A stretch of 64,000 bases of DNA from Desulfoluna butyratoxydans (GTDB lineage: Bacteria > Desulfobacterota > Desulfobacteria > Desulfobacterales > Desulfolunaceae): positions 62,001 through 126,000 of the forward strand of contig NZ_CAADHO010000012.1 of NCBI RefSeq assembly GCF_900699765.1, in the 5' to 3' direction. The notes beneath the pieces were generated by a model that had not been told where the DNA came from, ran no database searches, and saw only the letters and a program-made list of their open reading frames with translations. Positions 1 to 8,601 of the stretch are shown in pieces. Every line of letters starts with the position of its first letter. Position 1 is the first letter of the stretch. The translations under genes were made by a program, and so were the position numbers.

Positions 1-1
1 T

Positions 2-910
2 ATCTGGCAGGACCCGGTGCCTCCGGCGGACCATGAACTCATCGACGACCGGGATATCGAGACCCTCAAGGGCAAGATCCTGGCCTCGGGCTTGTCGATT
101 TCCCAGCTGGTGACAACGGCCTGGGCCTCTGCGTCTACGTTTCGGGGCTCGGACAAGCGCGGCGGGGCCAACGGCGCCCGGATTCGCCTTGCGCCCCAGA
201 AGGACTGGGCGGTCAATGAGCCCATTGCGCTGAAGGGGGTGTTGGATACCCTGGAGGAGGTCCGGCAGGCGTTTATCCAGTCCGGCGGTAAAAAGGTATC
301 TCTTGCCGATGTGATCGTGCTGGGGGGCTGCGCCGGTATCGAGCAGGCAGTCAGGAAAACCGGCTATGAGATTGTCGTTCCCTTTTCTCCCGGACGCACG
401 GACGCCTCCCCGGAGCAGACCGACGTGGAATCGTTTTCGGTGCTGGAGCCGGTTGCCGACGGGTTCCGCAACTACCTTAAAAGTAAATTTTCCGTGCGGG
501 CAGAAGAGCTGCTGGTGGACCGGGCCCAGCTGCTCACCCTTACTGCCCCTGAGATGACGGTGCTCATGGGTGGCCTCCGGGTGCTGGGCGCCAACACCGG
601 CCAATCCTCCCACGGCGTCTTTACCCATCGGCCTGGGGCCCTCACCAATGATTTCTTCGTGAACCTGCTGGACATGGGAACCGAGTGGAAGCCCACCTCC
701 GACGACGCCGATGTGTTCGAGGGCGTGGATCGGGAAACCGGTGAGGTAAAATGGACCGGCACCCGGGTCGATCTCGTCTTCGGGTCCAACTCCCAGCTTC
801 GGGCCATCTCCGAGGTGTACGGGTGCGGGGATTCCCAGGAGAGGTTCCTGAATGACTTTGTGGCAGCATGGCACAAGGTCATGAACTTGGATCGTTTTGA
901 CCTTGCCTGA
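2..910 (+). CDS. katG: Catalase-peroxidase KatG, C-terminal part (5' end outside window)
   Basis: The visible 302 residues open in frame at base 2 with IWQDPVP, the conserved stretch that begins the second half of bifunctional catalase-peroxidases, and continue through GGANGARIRLAPQKDWAVN and the C-terminal DFFVNLLDM region to a normal stop. This half is the haem-free duplicate domain; the haem-binding N-terminal half with the Trp-Tyr-Met adduct lies upstream of the window. KatG removes hydrogen peroxide in the cytoplasm and gives an anaerobe protection against oxygen exposure. The next gene starts 200 bp downstream, so katG is probably monocistronic or the last gene of its unit. Truncation is due only to the window edge. 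Confidence 0.96.
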   Translation: MWQDPVPPADHELIDDRDIETLKGKILASGLSISQLVTTAWASASTFRGSDKRGGANGARIRLAPQKDWAVNEPIALKGVLDTLEEVRQAFIQSGGKKVSLADVIVLGGCAGIEQAVRKTGYEIVVPFSPGRTDASPEQTDVESFSVLEPVADGFRNYLKSKFSVRAEELLVDRAQLLTLTAPEMTVLMGGLRVLGANTGQSSHGVFTHRPGALTNDFFVNLLDMGTEWKPTSDDADVFEGVDRETGEVKWTGTRVDLVFGSNSQLRAISEVYGCGDSQERFLNDFVAAWHKVMNLDRFDLA

Positions 911-1110
911 ATTGAGGCGCGGGGAAACCAGGGTGAAAGCGGCCTGTAATCGCCCTTTGCATCGTCTCTTCCTGTGTTCGGCATACCGTCTGCCGCACAT
1001 GGGAAGGGGCACCGGGCTTGGGGCGTTGAACGCCCTGGTCCACAACAGAGCGGCATCTGCATGGCATTGGTCAATGTCGCCATCACATCCGTTTGACCGG
1101 GAGAATACCC

Positions 1111-1872
1111 ATGAAAAGACGCATGGTTCGATGCCTTGTGGTGTCTTTCTCTGTGTGTGCGCTGCTTTTGTCGAGTGCCTTGGTTGCGGTTGCCGAGGAG
1201 GGGAAACGGGAAAACGCCAGTAACCCCCTTGCAAAGGTCAAGAACACCGATCTGAGGTGGCAGTACCTGGACCTGGACAGCGGTCACGTGAATGATTTCT
1301 CCATTGACGGCGCGTTCATGGCCCACGAGAAGGTGAAGATCAAGTACGAACTCCACTACTGGGAGACCAACGTGACCGGGAGCAGCGAAAAGGATTTCGA
1401 GTCCGCCCTGGTAAAGGGGATCTTTTTCCCGTCCGAGGGGATCTGGGGGGATCTGAAGTATCGCATTGCCTTTGGCTTTGACTGGATCGTGGACCTGGGG
1501 GATCTGGACAAAGGCATCGGCACGGGGGCCGATCAGATCGGTCCCTTTGCCGGCATCGCTCTGGGGTTCCAGAGCGGCACCATGTTGATTCCCCTGGTCC
1601 AGCACTATCTCAGCTACAGTGGGGAAGACGTGAACACCACGGCCTTCCGCGTGATCGTGTTGAGGCCATTGCCCAAACAGGTATGGATCAAGCTGGATGC
1701 CAAGGTTCCCGTGGACTGGGAAAATGATGAAGCCATCCCGGCAAATGCGGAGCTGCAGCTCGGCAAGCACATCAATGAAACCATCGCCCTGTACCTGGAT
1801 GGCCTTGTGGGGGTCGGGGGCGACAAGCCCTATGACTGGGGGGTGGGAACAGGCTTGCGGTTCAAGTATTGA
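1111..1872 (+). CDS. Outer-membrane beta-barrel-like protein, function unknown
   Basis: 253 residues. The ATG at 1111 is preceded by GGGAG at 1099-1103; a TTG at 1093 would add six residues and is less likely. Residues 1-29 form a signal peptide (basic start MKRRMVRCL, then a hydrophobic core ending AVAEE). The mature part alternates short amphipathic strands such as KIKYELHYWETNV and RIAFGFDWIV and ends in the aromatic residue of GLRFKY, as barrels recognised by the Bam machinery do. It probably folds as a small barrel in the outer membrane. No specific family or substrate could be recognised. It is followed by a dispersed repeat and has no close operon partner. Confidence 0.75.
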   Translation: MKRRMVRCLVVSFSVCALLLSSALVAVAEEGKRENASNPLAKVKNTDLRWQYLDLDSGHVNDFSIDGAFMAHEKVKIKYELHYWETNVTGSSEKDFESALVKGIFFPSEGIWGDLKYRIAFGFDWIVDLGDLDKGIGTGADQIGPFAGIALGFQSGTMLIPLVQHYLSYSGEDVNTTAFRVIVLRPLPKQVWIKLDAKVPVDWENDEAIPANAELQLGKHINETIALYLDGLVGVGGDKPYDWGVGTGLRFKY

Positions 1873-1913
1873 GATCCCATGAGTGGCTTCTTTTTTTCGT
1901 AACCATTCAGTTG

Positions 1914-2082
1914 CCTCCGGCGGGTCGCTTTTTGAAAAAAGCTCCGCAAAAACGTTTCGGTTGAATGTCCGTTATGTTTAAAACAGTCGGCTCGCCGAAA
2001 GCTTTCGGCCCATCCACGTCGTTCGTAAAACCTGTTTGTCAAACTTTTTAAAAGTTTGGCCCCCGGCAGGGCCGCCGGAGGC
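1914..2082. repeat. Composite dispersed repeat (family A/B), copy 1, reverse orientation
   Basis: The element starts with CCTCCGGCGG and ends with CCGCCGGAGG, forming terminal inverted repeats about 168 bp apart. The left part (1914-1963) is module B: CGGGTCGCTTTTTGAAAAAA, then GCTCCGCAAAAACG. The right part (2033-2082) is module A: ACCTGTTTGTCAAAC, the palindrome AAACTTTTTAAAAGTTT, then GGCCCCCGGCAGGGCCGCCG. The same A-spacer-B arrangement recurs near 41.0 and 53.4 kb and a short form near 20.8 kb. The GC hairpin followed by TTTTTT at 2083 could also terminate transcripts of the gene to the left. Confidence 0.8.
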
Positions 2083-2086
2083 TTTT

Positions 2087-3442
2087 TTAGCTGAATTGCT
2101 CCTTTTTTTCTTTGTCTGCGGGCTCGTCCATTCGGCGTGTTTCAAGGGTTGTGTTCAGGTAGTTGAGGTATTGAGTTTTGGTGAGTCTCGGGGAAAAGCC
2201 GTCGATGATGGCTTTTCCCTTTTTTGCGCCGTCCCGGAGCAGGTCGATGATGGTCCCTGCCAGGGCCTTGGCCGGAAAGAGGACTGCCGAGGCCATGTCC
2301 GTGACCTGGAATTCCCGGGTGTGGATGTTGCCGGAGACCCCGCCGGTGAACGGGTGCAGGCAGGGGATGAGGTGGGAGAGGTCCCCCATGTCAAAGGATC
2401 CTGCAAATTCCGCCCCGTCGATGATGCGGGAACCGCAGAAGGGCAGGGCGTTCTCCTTGAAGAGGGCGTCGAGCTCGGGCACGGTGAGGAGGGGCAGGTA
2501 GCCGGGCATGCTGTGGATGGTGGAGGCGGCGCCCACGGCCATGGCCCCTGCCTGGATAGCCCGGTCCACTTTTCGGGACGCATCCTGCATGCCGGGAATT
2601 GTGCGGCCCCGGACAAAGCTTTCCATGCACACGTCCGCCGGGACGACATTGACGGCATCCCCTCCCTTGGTGAGGATGGGGTGCACGCGGATGTGGTCTT
2701 CGTCCCGAAAGGTTTCCCGCTGGGCGTGGATATTCATCATGGCCAGCATGGCGGCATTGAGGGCGTTGACCCCGTCGTGGGGAGCCGCACCTGCGTGGGC
2801 CTCCTTGCCCGTAAAACGGATCTCTTTGCCGATGAACCCGTTGCCCGTGGCTCCGATGACGGCGGAGGGGCCGGGACCCAGGTCCAGGGCGTGGGCCATC
2901 ATGGCGATGTCCGTGGTGTCGAAATAGCCCTTGTGGATCAGCTCCTGCTTGCCCCCGTACCAGGTGATGTTTCCTTCCTGCTTCAGGCGGGCGCGAAAGG
3001 CCATCTCCACGAACTCTTCGGCGGGAACGGCCATGAAGTTGACGGAGCCGTCCAAGAGGTCAAAGGCCCCGGCGGCCTTGAGGCCCATGGCCACGCCAGC
3101 CATGATGGCCACCTGGATGTGGTGGCCGCAGGCGTGGACAGCCCCGGTAACCGGGTCGGCATGGGGATGCTCGGCACAGACAATGGCGTCGAGTTCTCCG
3201 AGGACCGAGACCACCGGACCGGGCCGGGAGACCTTCGGTTTGGCCAGCATCCCGGTGACGGCAATGTTCTCTTCCACTTCAAAGCCGCGGCGCTTAAAAA
3301 GGCCTGCCACCTCCCGGGTGGCCGTATGCTCCCGGTATCCCAGCTCCGGCTGGGCGTAAAGGGTTTCCCCCAGGGCGACGAGGGTCTCTTGTTCAGCATC
3401 AATGGCCTGGAAGACGGCGTCTTTGAGCGGGTCACAGGGCAT
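2087..3442 (-). CDS. M20 family metallo-amidohydrolase
   Basis: 451 residues from the ATG at 3442, which follows AGGGG at a good distance; in-frame codons further upstream have no ribosome site. The protein shows the M20 peptidase/amidohydrolase pattern: LGELDAIV and HACGHH metal-binding motifs in the N-terminal catalytic lobe, PAEE for the catalytic glutamate pair, then a dimerisation lid starting near GKEAHAGAAPHDGVNAL and a late metal ligand region. Members cleave amide bonds of N-acyl amino acids, aminobenzoyl-glutamate or hippurate-like compounds in the cytoplasm. There is no signal peptide. It stands alone, with repeat elements on both sides, so context does not narrow the substrate. 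Confidence 0.88.
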   Translation of the reverse strand: MPCDPLKDAVFQAIDAEQETLVALGETLYAQPELGYREHTATREVAGLFKRRGFEVEENIAVTGMLAKPKVSRPGPVVSVLGELDAIVCAEHPHADPVTGAVHACGHHIQVAIMAGVAMGLKAAGAFDLLDGSVNFMAVPAEEFVEMAFRARLKQEGNITWYGGKQELIHKGYFDTTDIAMMAHALDLGPGPSAVIGATGNGFIGKEIRFTGKEAHAGAAPHDGVNALNAAMLAMMNIHAQRETFRDEDHIRVHPILTKGGDAVNVVPADVCMESFVRGRTIPGMQDASRKVDRAIQAGAMAVGAASTIHSMPGYLPLLTVPELDALFKENALPFCGSRIIDGAEFAGSFDMGDLSHLIPCLHPFTGGVSGNIHTREFQVTDMASAVLFPAKALAGTIIDLLRDGAKKGKAIIDGFSPRLTKTQYLNYLNTTLETRRMDEPADKEKKEQFS

Positions 3443-3531
3443 GTTTTTTCCCCTTTGGGCATGGGTGGATGGTGGTGTCTGTGTCATACCACGGGGTAGG
3501 GTCGGAGGCAACGGGGCGGCCACCGCTATAC

Positions 3532-3566
3532 GTTTATCTTCAGTCCTACCGCGACTGAAGATAGAC
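3532..3566. repeat. Strong inverted repeat (hairpin) upstream of the M20 gene
   Basis: GTTTATCTTCAGT (3532-3544) and ACTGAAGATAGAC (3554-3566) pair over 13 bases with one mismatch around a 9-base loop. It lies 90 bp upstream of the M20 start and may act in the leader or as part of a repeat; no run of T follows on either strand. Confidence 0.6.
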
Positions 3567-3579
3567 GCTTTGGTTTCCG

Positions 3580-3626
3580 GAACGTTTTTGCGGAGCTTTT
3601 TTCAAAAAGCGACCTGCCGGAGGCCG
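3580..3626 (+). repeat. Solo module B of the A/B dispersed repeat
   Basis: GGAACGTTTTTGCGGAGC, then TTTTTTCAAAAAGCGACC and GCCGGAGG match the B half of the element at 41.07-41.12 kb almost base for base. Its partner module A is absent here, so this is a half element. Confidence 0.75.
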
Positions 3627-3740
3627 TGCGGGTAGATCTACAATGGACAAGTAGCAGCAACGTATCCTGTTACCTCGAAGCTTGTGAACCAACCCGCGTA
3701 AACCATCGGCGTTTGTGTCGGGCGAAGCCCGAGCCGAAGG

Positions 3741-3783
3741 CCCTTGCGCTTTGGCCCGAGGAACGAGGGACAAAGCGCAAGGG
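3741..3783. repeat. 13-bp perfect inverted repeat
   Basis: CCCTTGCGCTTTG at 3741-3753 pairs perfectly with CAAAGCGCAAGGG at 3771-3783 around a 17-base loop. The stretch 3443-3880 has no credible gene; it holds this hairpin, the hairpin at 3532, module B at 3580 and a solo repeat end GCCGCCGGAGGC near 3813. A structured RNA is possible but there is no promoter evidence. Confidence 0.6.
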
Positions 3784-3880
3784 CTATATGCTTTCGAGGT
3801 GGCTCACCTCGCCGCCGGAGGCACGCTTTTTGAGGGTCACTTTAGCCATAGAAGGCAACTGACGTGTTGTTTTATGGCGA

Positions 3881-6718
3881 TTAGTTGATTTTAAACGCCT
3901 GGCTCATCTGGGTCAACTCGGCGGTGAGGGATTCCAGCTCGGAGACGCGTTCCCGCGTCCTTCGGCTGGCCGCGTCGATGCTTCCGGCGGCTGCGTGGAC
4001 CCCTGCAATGTCACGGGTGATCTCCCCTGCGGCAAGGGAGGAGCCTGCAATCCCTTCGTTGACCTCGTCGATTCCCTGGGACGCCTGGCTGATGTTTTCG
4101 GCGATCTCCCCGGTGGCGATGGACTGTTCTTCAATGGCCGTGGCAATGGAGCCCACGGTGTCGTGGATGGTTTCGATGACCCGGGTCACCCCTTCCATCT
4201 CTTCGATGGTGGAGGCCGATGAGTCCTGGACTTCGTCGATGCGCTCCTTGATCTGCTGGGTGGCATCCGCGGTCTGGGCGGCGAGGTCCTTGATCTCATT
4301 GGCCACCACGGCAAAGCCTTTGCCCGACTCTCCGGCCCGGGCCGCCTCGATGGTGGCGTTGAGGGCCAGCAGGTTGATCTGCTGGGAGATCTCGGCGATG
4401 ACGTCGGTGACCTGGCCGATGTTGTCTGCGGCATTGGCCAGGTCTCCGATGCGCGCTGAGGAGGTCCTGGCCTTTTCCACGGCGCTGTCCGAGGTGGACC
4501 GGGCCTCTTCCGACCGGCGGGCCACTTCGGTGATGGTGCTGTTGAGCTGCTCCGTGGCCGTGGCAACCGATCCGATGTTGGTGGTGGACTGCTCCATGGC
4601 GGCGGCCACGCCGGAGAGCCCGGTGCTGAGCTCTTCGGCTGCCCCGGCCACTGTGGAGGATCGGTCGTTGGTGTCGGCTGCGTCCCGGGTGGTTTCATCG
4701 GAGATCCCCGCAAGGTCCGTGGCTGTGTGCTCAAGGACACCCACCCCGTCAATCACCCGGCCCACCATGGTGCGAAGGGACTCTGCCGTGCCGTTGAGCC
4801 CCCGGATAAGCTGGCCCACCTCGTCGTTTCTGTGAATGTCGAGGGTGGTGCTGAAGTCGCCTTTGGACAGGGTCTCGGCATAGGTGGCCGCCCCTGCAAC
4901 GGGTTTTGCAATGGACCGGGCCAAGAGGGTTCCGGCCAGGATGACCAGGCCGGTGGCCACTGCTGCCATGAGAAGGGCAAGACGTTGCATGGCGGTAACC
5001 GCGGCCAGTGCCTCGGATTCATCCATTTCGGCGATGATGGCCCAGGTGATGTCTCCCAGGGAGACCGGGGACCAGGCCGAGAGCACGGGGTTTCCATTGT
5101 AGTCGTGGATGATGCGGGTGTCCGAGTTTCCGGCCAGTGCCCTGTTGACCGCTTCGGTGTTGACGCTGCCGCTGGGCGGGTCGGCAAAGGAGGCCTTCAC
5201 CGAGTGGGTCTCCGGTGCCAGCCGGGAGTCGGATCGCATCAGGCGGTCAGACCCCACGAGGTAGGTCTCTCCGCTTTGGCCCAGGCCCTCTTGCTGCTGC
5301 ATGATCGTGTTGATGCGGTGGATGGAGAGCTGGAGGGCCACCACCAGCTCCACGTTTCCTCCGTGCACCACGGATTGGGCGATGAAGGCGGCTGGCTCCC
5401 CGTTGCTGGGGGCATAGGGAGAAAAATCTTCCATGGCGAATTGGTTTGTGTCCATGGCCTTTCGGGTCAGGCGACCCAGGCCGCTGTCCGCATAGGGGCC
5501 GGTGAGGATGTTGGTGTTGAAGTCGGCTTCATGGGTTACGGAGTAGAAGATGCTGCCCTGGGGGTGGATGAGAAAGAGGTCGTAGTAACCGTATTCCCGG
5601 GTGAATCGGGCATAAAAATCCCCCTGGCCCTCCGTATCTCCCGGGGTGATGGCTTCCTCCATATCGACCTTGGTGACGCACCCCCAGGAAAGGCCGGGGA
5701 TGCTTAAGGGGTCGGCCGCCACCATGACCAGCTTCCCCCTGGAGTCGGTGTAGACGCCGCGCTCGCTTTTTCCTTCCATCACCATGCGGATGTACGGGGT
5801 GTCGATGGGGGCACCGATGACATACGCGCCGTCCCCCATGGTGAGCATGTCGCTGCGAAAGGCTGTCCGGTCGCCGCGGCGGCCCACGAGGTAGGTCTCA
5901 CCGGAGCTTCCCATGCCGCTTTTTTGCTGCACGATGGCGTTGACCTGGTCGTGGGGAACCTGAAGGGCCACCACCCCAGCTATGTCACCGTCTGCGTTGC
6001 GGATCGGAGCACCGATGAAGGCGGCCTGGGCCCCACCGCTGGGGCCGTACGGGGAGAAGTCGCTGACCGCGGTTTTTCCGCTTGCAACGACCCGGCGAAA
6101 AAGCTCCGAAAGCCCCTGGTCCCGATGGGGGCCCGAAAGAAGGTTGGTTCCGAGATCCGGCTCCATTGCCACGGAGAACACCACGTGACCGCTTCGGGCG
6201 TCCATGAGAAGGAGGTCACTGTATCCCCGGGTGCGTGCAAACTCGGTGAGGGGGCCGGATACGCGGTTTCGGATGGCCTGATAGGCAGGCGTCTCCACGG
6301 GAAAGGAGCCGTCTGCCTCCACACCCTGGTTGAGGCCATAGGATAAAAAGCCGAAGAGGGCCCGATTCACGTCGCTGCCGACGGACAAGACGGTGATGTC
6401 CTGGCGGACGCCCTTGAAAAATGACTCGACCCAGGAACGCTTTAACTCCTGGATGCTGTCGAGCTTGTCAAAGGCTGCCTGGTAATTGGCATCCACCACC
6501 TCCAGAAGGGTTTGCATGTGATTCTGCTTTTCCGTCCAGTAGGCTTCCACCTGCTTTTTCTTCACGGACCGCAGGCTGGTGAGCTGATCAAAGGCCTGGC
6601 GGGCGAGGGCGGTATCAGCTCTGTCTGCAAGCAGGAACGTCACGAGCAGAAGGGGGATGACGCCCACCAACAGGAAGACGGAAACGAGTTTGGGGCCAAG
6701 CTTGATGTTTTTCAGCAT
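3881..6718 (-). CDS. Methyl-accepting chemotaxis protein with tandemly duplicated sensor region
   Basis: 945 residues; the ATG follows AGGAGAAAGG. One transmembrane helix lies at about 10-32 and a second at about 579-599, with a HAMP linker after it and a long cytoplasmic coiled-coil whose tip contains INLLALNATIEAARAGE and GFAVVANEIKDLA. The periplasmic part is unusually long, over 500 residues, because a block of about 200 residues occurs twice: unit 1 (about 157-355) and unit 2 (about 368-568) share GYSDLLLM/GYYDLFLI, DFSPYGPS/DFSPYAPS and GSSGETYLVG/GQSGETYLVG. The receptor at 30.4 kb has a single copy of the same block. Ligand unknown. It should feed CheA/CheW; no other chemotaxis genes are nearby. 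Confidence 0.95.
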   Translation of the reverse strand: MLKNIKLGPKLVSVFLLVGVIPLLLVTFLLADRADTALARQAFDQLTSLRSVKKKQVEAYWTEKQNHMQTLLEVVDANYQAAFDKLDSIQELKRSWVESFFKGVRQDITVLSVGSDVNRALFGFLSYGLNQGVEADGSFPVETPAYQAIRNRVSGPLTEFARTRGYSDLLLMDARSGHVVFSVAMEPDLGTNLLSGPHRDQGLSELFRRVVASGKTAVSDFSPYGPSGGAQAAFIGAPIRNADGDIAGVVALQVPHDQVNAIVQQKSGMGSSGETYLVGRRGDRTAFRSDMLTMGDGAYVIGAPIDTPYIRMVMEGKSERGVYTDSRGKLVMVAADPLSIPGLSWGCVTKVDMEEAITPGDTEGQGDFYARFTREYGYYDLFLIHPQGSIFYSVTHEADFNTNILTGPYADSGLGRLTRKAMDTNQFAMEDFSPYAPSNGEPAAFIAQSVVHGGNVELVVALQLSIHRINTIMQQQEGLGQSGETYLVGSDRLMRSDSRLAPETHSVKASFADPPSGSVNTEAVNRALAGNSDTRIIHDYNGNPVLSAWSPVSLGDITWAIIAEMDESEALAAVTAMQRLALLMAAVATGLVILAGTLLARSIAKPVAGAATYAETLSKGDFSTTLDIHRNDEVGQLIRGLNGTAESLRTMVGRVIDGVGVLEHTATDLAGISDETTRDAADTNDRSSTVAGAAEELSTGLSGVAAAMEQSTTNIGSVATATEQLNSTITEVARRSEEARSTSDSAVEKARTSSARIGDLANAADNIGQVTDVIAEISQQINLLALNATIEAARAGESGKGFAVVANEIKDLAAQTADATQQIKERIDEVQDSSASTIEEMEGVTRVIETIHDTVGSIATAIEEQSIATGEIAENISQASQGIDEVNEGIAGSSLAAGEITRDIAGVHAAAGSIDAASRRTRERVSELESLTAELTQMSQAFKIN

Positions 6719-7171
6719 GAAAGCCTTTCTCCTTTACATGGTATGCCGAAGCACTTTCTTGCGGGCTGTTCTAGCTTCTTGTCGACGCTTGCTTTGGGCT
6801 ACGGCACGTTTTTTGGAAAAAACAACAGGTCGGTCAATCGATAATCCGTTTATTTAAACGTGTTTTTAATGCAGAGGTGCAGGGCATTTTGAGACGTTGG
6901 GGTGTATATCGGCGAGGCATGTGGATTGCTGAATATGAATTTGAAACGGGTGGTGGGATTTTGTGTGTGTGGGAGGAAAGCTAGTAAGTTGTGTTGTGGT
7001 TTTGACGCGATGTTCAGTTTAAATGAAATCGCGGGGGGCGCGATGGTTTCGTCCGCATGGCAGCTGAGCTCCGGAGGTCGTCCGGTTAAAGATGCCCACA
7101 GCTGGCCGTCGGATGCACGCTTTTTGACCTCAATTGACCACAGAAGGCAGGGGCGGAATGGGAAGGGGCTT
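6719..7171. other. Intergenic region without a credible gene
   Basis: This stretch upstream of the chemoreceptor contains a 14-bp palindrome CGTTTATTTAAACG at 6847-6860 and locally AT-richer DNA, plus a partial repeat end (GCACGCTTTTTGA) near 7112. Short open frames here look random. No clear sigma-28 or sigma-54 promoter was recognised for the receptor gene. Confidence 0.5.
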
Positions 7172-7201
7172 GGCGGCGGGCAGTGCCGCCGTTCAACCGG
7201 A

Positions 7202-7232
7202 ACAGGTCGCGGCAGGTTATTGCCGCGCCTGT
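7202..7232 (-). terminator. GC-rich hairpin after the DMT transporter gene
   Basis: CGCGGCA (7208-7214) and TGCCGCG (7221-7227) pair around GGTTAT and are extended by ACAGG/CCTGT. A second small hairpin, GGCGGC/GCCGCC, follows at 7172-7190. Neither has a T run, so this is only a probable 3' end structure for the gene stopping at 7246. Confidence 0.4.
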
Positions 7233-7245
7233 CATCCCCATAGGA

Positions 7246-8178
7246 TCAGGTCGACGCGGTGTGTGATGCCTTGACCGGGGGCGCCGTGCCGATGCGGTAG
7301 ATGGCAAAGAGCATGGCCGAGGCACTCACCCACTGGACGGGGGAGAGGACGTTGCCGTTGAAGACGTAGTCGAAGAGGATGCTGGAGATGGGAAAGAGCA
7401 GCTCGCAGATGGTGGCCACACCGGCGGTGATGTGCCGCAGGCCGTAGTAGTAGAGCAAAATGGCCCCGCTTCCCGTGGTCAGGCCGATGATGCAGAAGAA
7501 GATCCAGTTGGTCTGGGTGGTGACGGCAAGCTGGGACAGGGCCCCCGTTGACAGGACCATCACCAGCATGATGAGGGTGGTGAGGCCGTAGCGGAAAAAC
7601 AGGGCGGTCTGAAAGGGGAGGAGTCCTAAGATCCGTTTGCCGAAGACCGTGGCACTGCCGAAGGAGAAGGCGGCCAAAAGCGCAAACAGGGATGCGGGCA
7701 GCATCTTGCCGTTGTGGGCCAGGCTGGGAACGTGGAACTCAAAGGTGAGAAAGTACCCGCCGATGATGGCCACAACGCTCCAGAGAAGAAAGTGCCTGCT
7801 GAAGCGCTCCTTCAGCACGAGCCGGGCCAGGAGAATGGCAAAGATCGGTTGCAGCTTTTGCAGCAGGGCCACCACGGTGAGGTGCTTGAACTCCACCAGA
7901 AACAGGGCCTTGACAATGGCCAGGGTACCGATGGCACCGCCGAAGAGGGAGACGAGAAAGAGAAAGGTCAGGTCACTGGGGCGCATTTTGCGCAGCCAGG
8001 CATACTCCCGGAAGAGGATGGGCTGCATCACGGCAAAGGGAAGGGCGTGGAGCATAAAGACCACGTAGGCCACGTCCAGGTTGTACATGCGGGGTGTGAG
8101 CACCACCGCGTCAAATCCCCACATCATGGCTGCCATGGCCACAAAGTAGGCACCGATTTTTTGACTGACTGCCGACAT
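7246..8178 (-). CDS. EamA/DMT superfamily transporter
   Basis: 310 residues, strongly hydrophobic, with about ten membrane helices in two five-helix halves, the EamA (DUF6) layout. The start MSAVSQKIGAYF follows GAAAGAGACAAG. The first half includes the conserved region ALLQKLQPIFAILLARLVLKE and the second GLRHITAGVATICELLFPI, both typical of drug/metabolite transporters near helices 3-5. It sits in the inner membrane and probably exports or exchanges a small metabolite; the substrate cannot be told. It is the last gene of a leftward row that begins with cmoA, separated from its neighbour by 91 bp. Confidence 0.88.
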   Translation of the reverse strand: MSAVSQKIGAYFVAMAAMMWGFDAVVLTPRMYNLDVAYVVFMLHALPFAVMQPILFREYAWLRKMRPSDLTFLFLVSLFGGAIGTLAIVKALFLVEFKHLTVVALLQKLQPIFAILLARLVLKERFSRHFLLWSVVAIIGGYFLTFEFHVPSLAHNGKMLPASLFALLAAFSFGSATVFGKRILGLLPFQTALFFRYGLTTLIMLVMVLSTGALSQLAVTTQTNWIFFCIIGLTTGSGAILLYYYGLRHITAGVATICELLFPISSILFDYVFNGNVLSPVQWVSASAMLFAIYRIGTAPPVKASHTAST

Positions 8179-8269
8179 CTTGTCTCTCTTTCGTCTCTGT
8201 GCAAAAAGCGTGTCGCTGCCCCGATAAGGTCACCGAAGGCAACAAGGGAAATACCGTTACCTGTCCGGG

Positions 8270-8515
8270 TCAGGCTTTCCGGGTCAGGGCCAAAAGGGCC
8301 ATGGCCACCTGTTCCCGCCAGAGACCGGGGGAGAGGTCCCAGCGGTCCATGGCTTCGGGATCCGGGTCCCCCTGCATGGCGGATTTCAAGCGTCGGAGAT
8401 CGCTGTGGTCGTATAGCCAGGATGCGTAGGAGCTGTCCGCCAGGAAGGTGGAAGGGGTGGCGTCCGGGTGTTCGCGCATCAGGTCGAGGAGGTGGTCGTG
8501 GTCGCGGGCGTACAT
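8270..8515 (-). CDS. Small hypothetical protein (81 aa)
   Basis: 81 residues, acidic-to-neutral, starting MYARDHDHLLDLMREHPDA after AGAGGTATT. It has no membrane segment, signal peptide or cysteine. Predicted content is helical. I do not recognise a family. The ribosome site and its place between two leftward genes support it as real; a heptamer repeat array (8533-8597) separates it from the upstream gene. Confidence 0.55.
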   Translation of the reverse strand: MYARDHDHLLDLMREHPDATPSTFLADSSYASWLYDHSDLRRLKSAMQGDPDPEAMDRWDLSPGLWREQVAMALLALTRKA

Positions 8516-8532
8516 AATACCTCTATAATTGG

Positions 8533-8597
8533 GGCTGAAGGCTAAAGGTCAAGGGTTAAAGGGCCAAAGGTTAAAGGCTAAAGGCAAAAAGGCTGAG
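8533..8597. repeat. Degenerate heptamer tandem array (GGCTAAA-type)
   Basis: Nine units of 7-8 bases read GGCTGAA, GGCTAAA, GGTCAAG, GGTTAAA, GGGCCAAA, GGTTAAA, GGCTAAA, GGCAAAAA, GGCTGAG. The reverse complement core CCTTTAGCC is the same unit as the perfect array at 11536-11584. It fills the gap between two small leftward genes. Confidence 0.8.
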
Positions 8598-8601
8598 GGG
8601 A

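Noticed and set aside
472..1770. Long minus-strand open frame of 432 codons opposite katG and the outer membrane protein gene
   Set aside because: It spans two well supported plus-strand genes, shows proline/arginine-rich random composition and no family resemblance.
1914..2082. Insertion sequence at the A/B repeat
   Set aside because: Only about 170 bp with no transposase reading frame; treated as a dispersed hairpin repeat.
2036..3499. Plus-strand open frame of 487 codons opposite the M20 gene
   Set aside because: Mirror frame of a GC-rich gene; glycine/histidine/valine-rich with no motif and no ribosome site.
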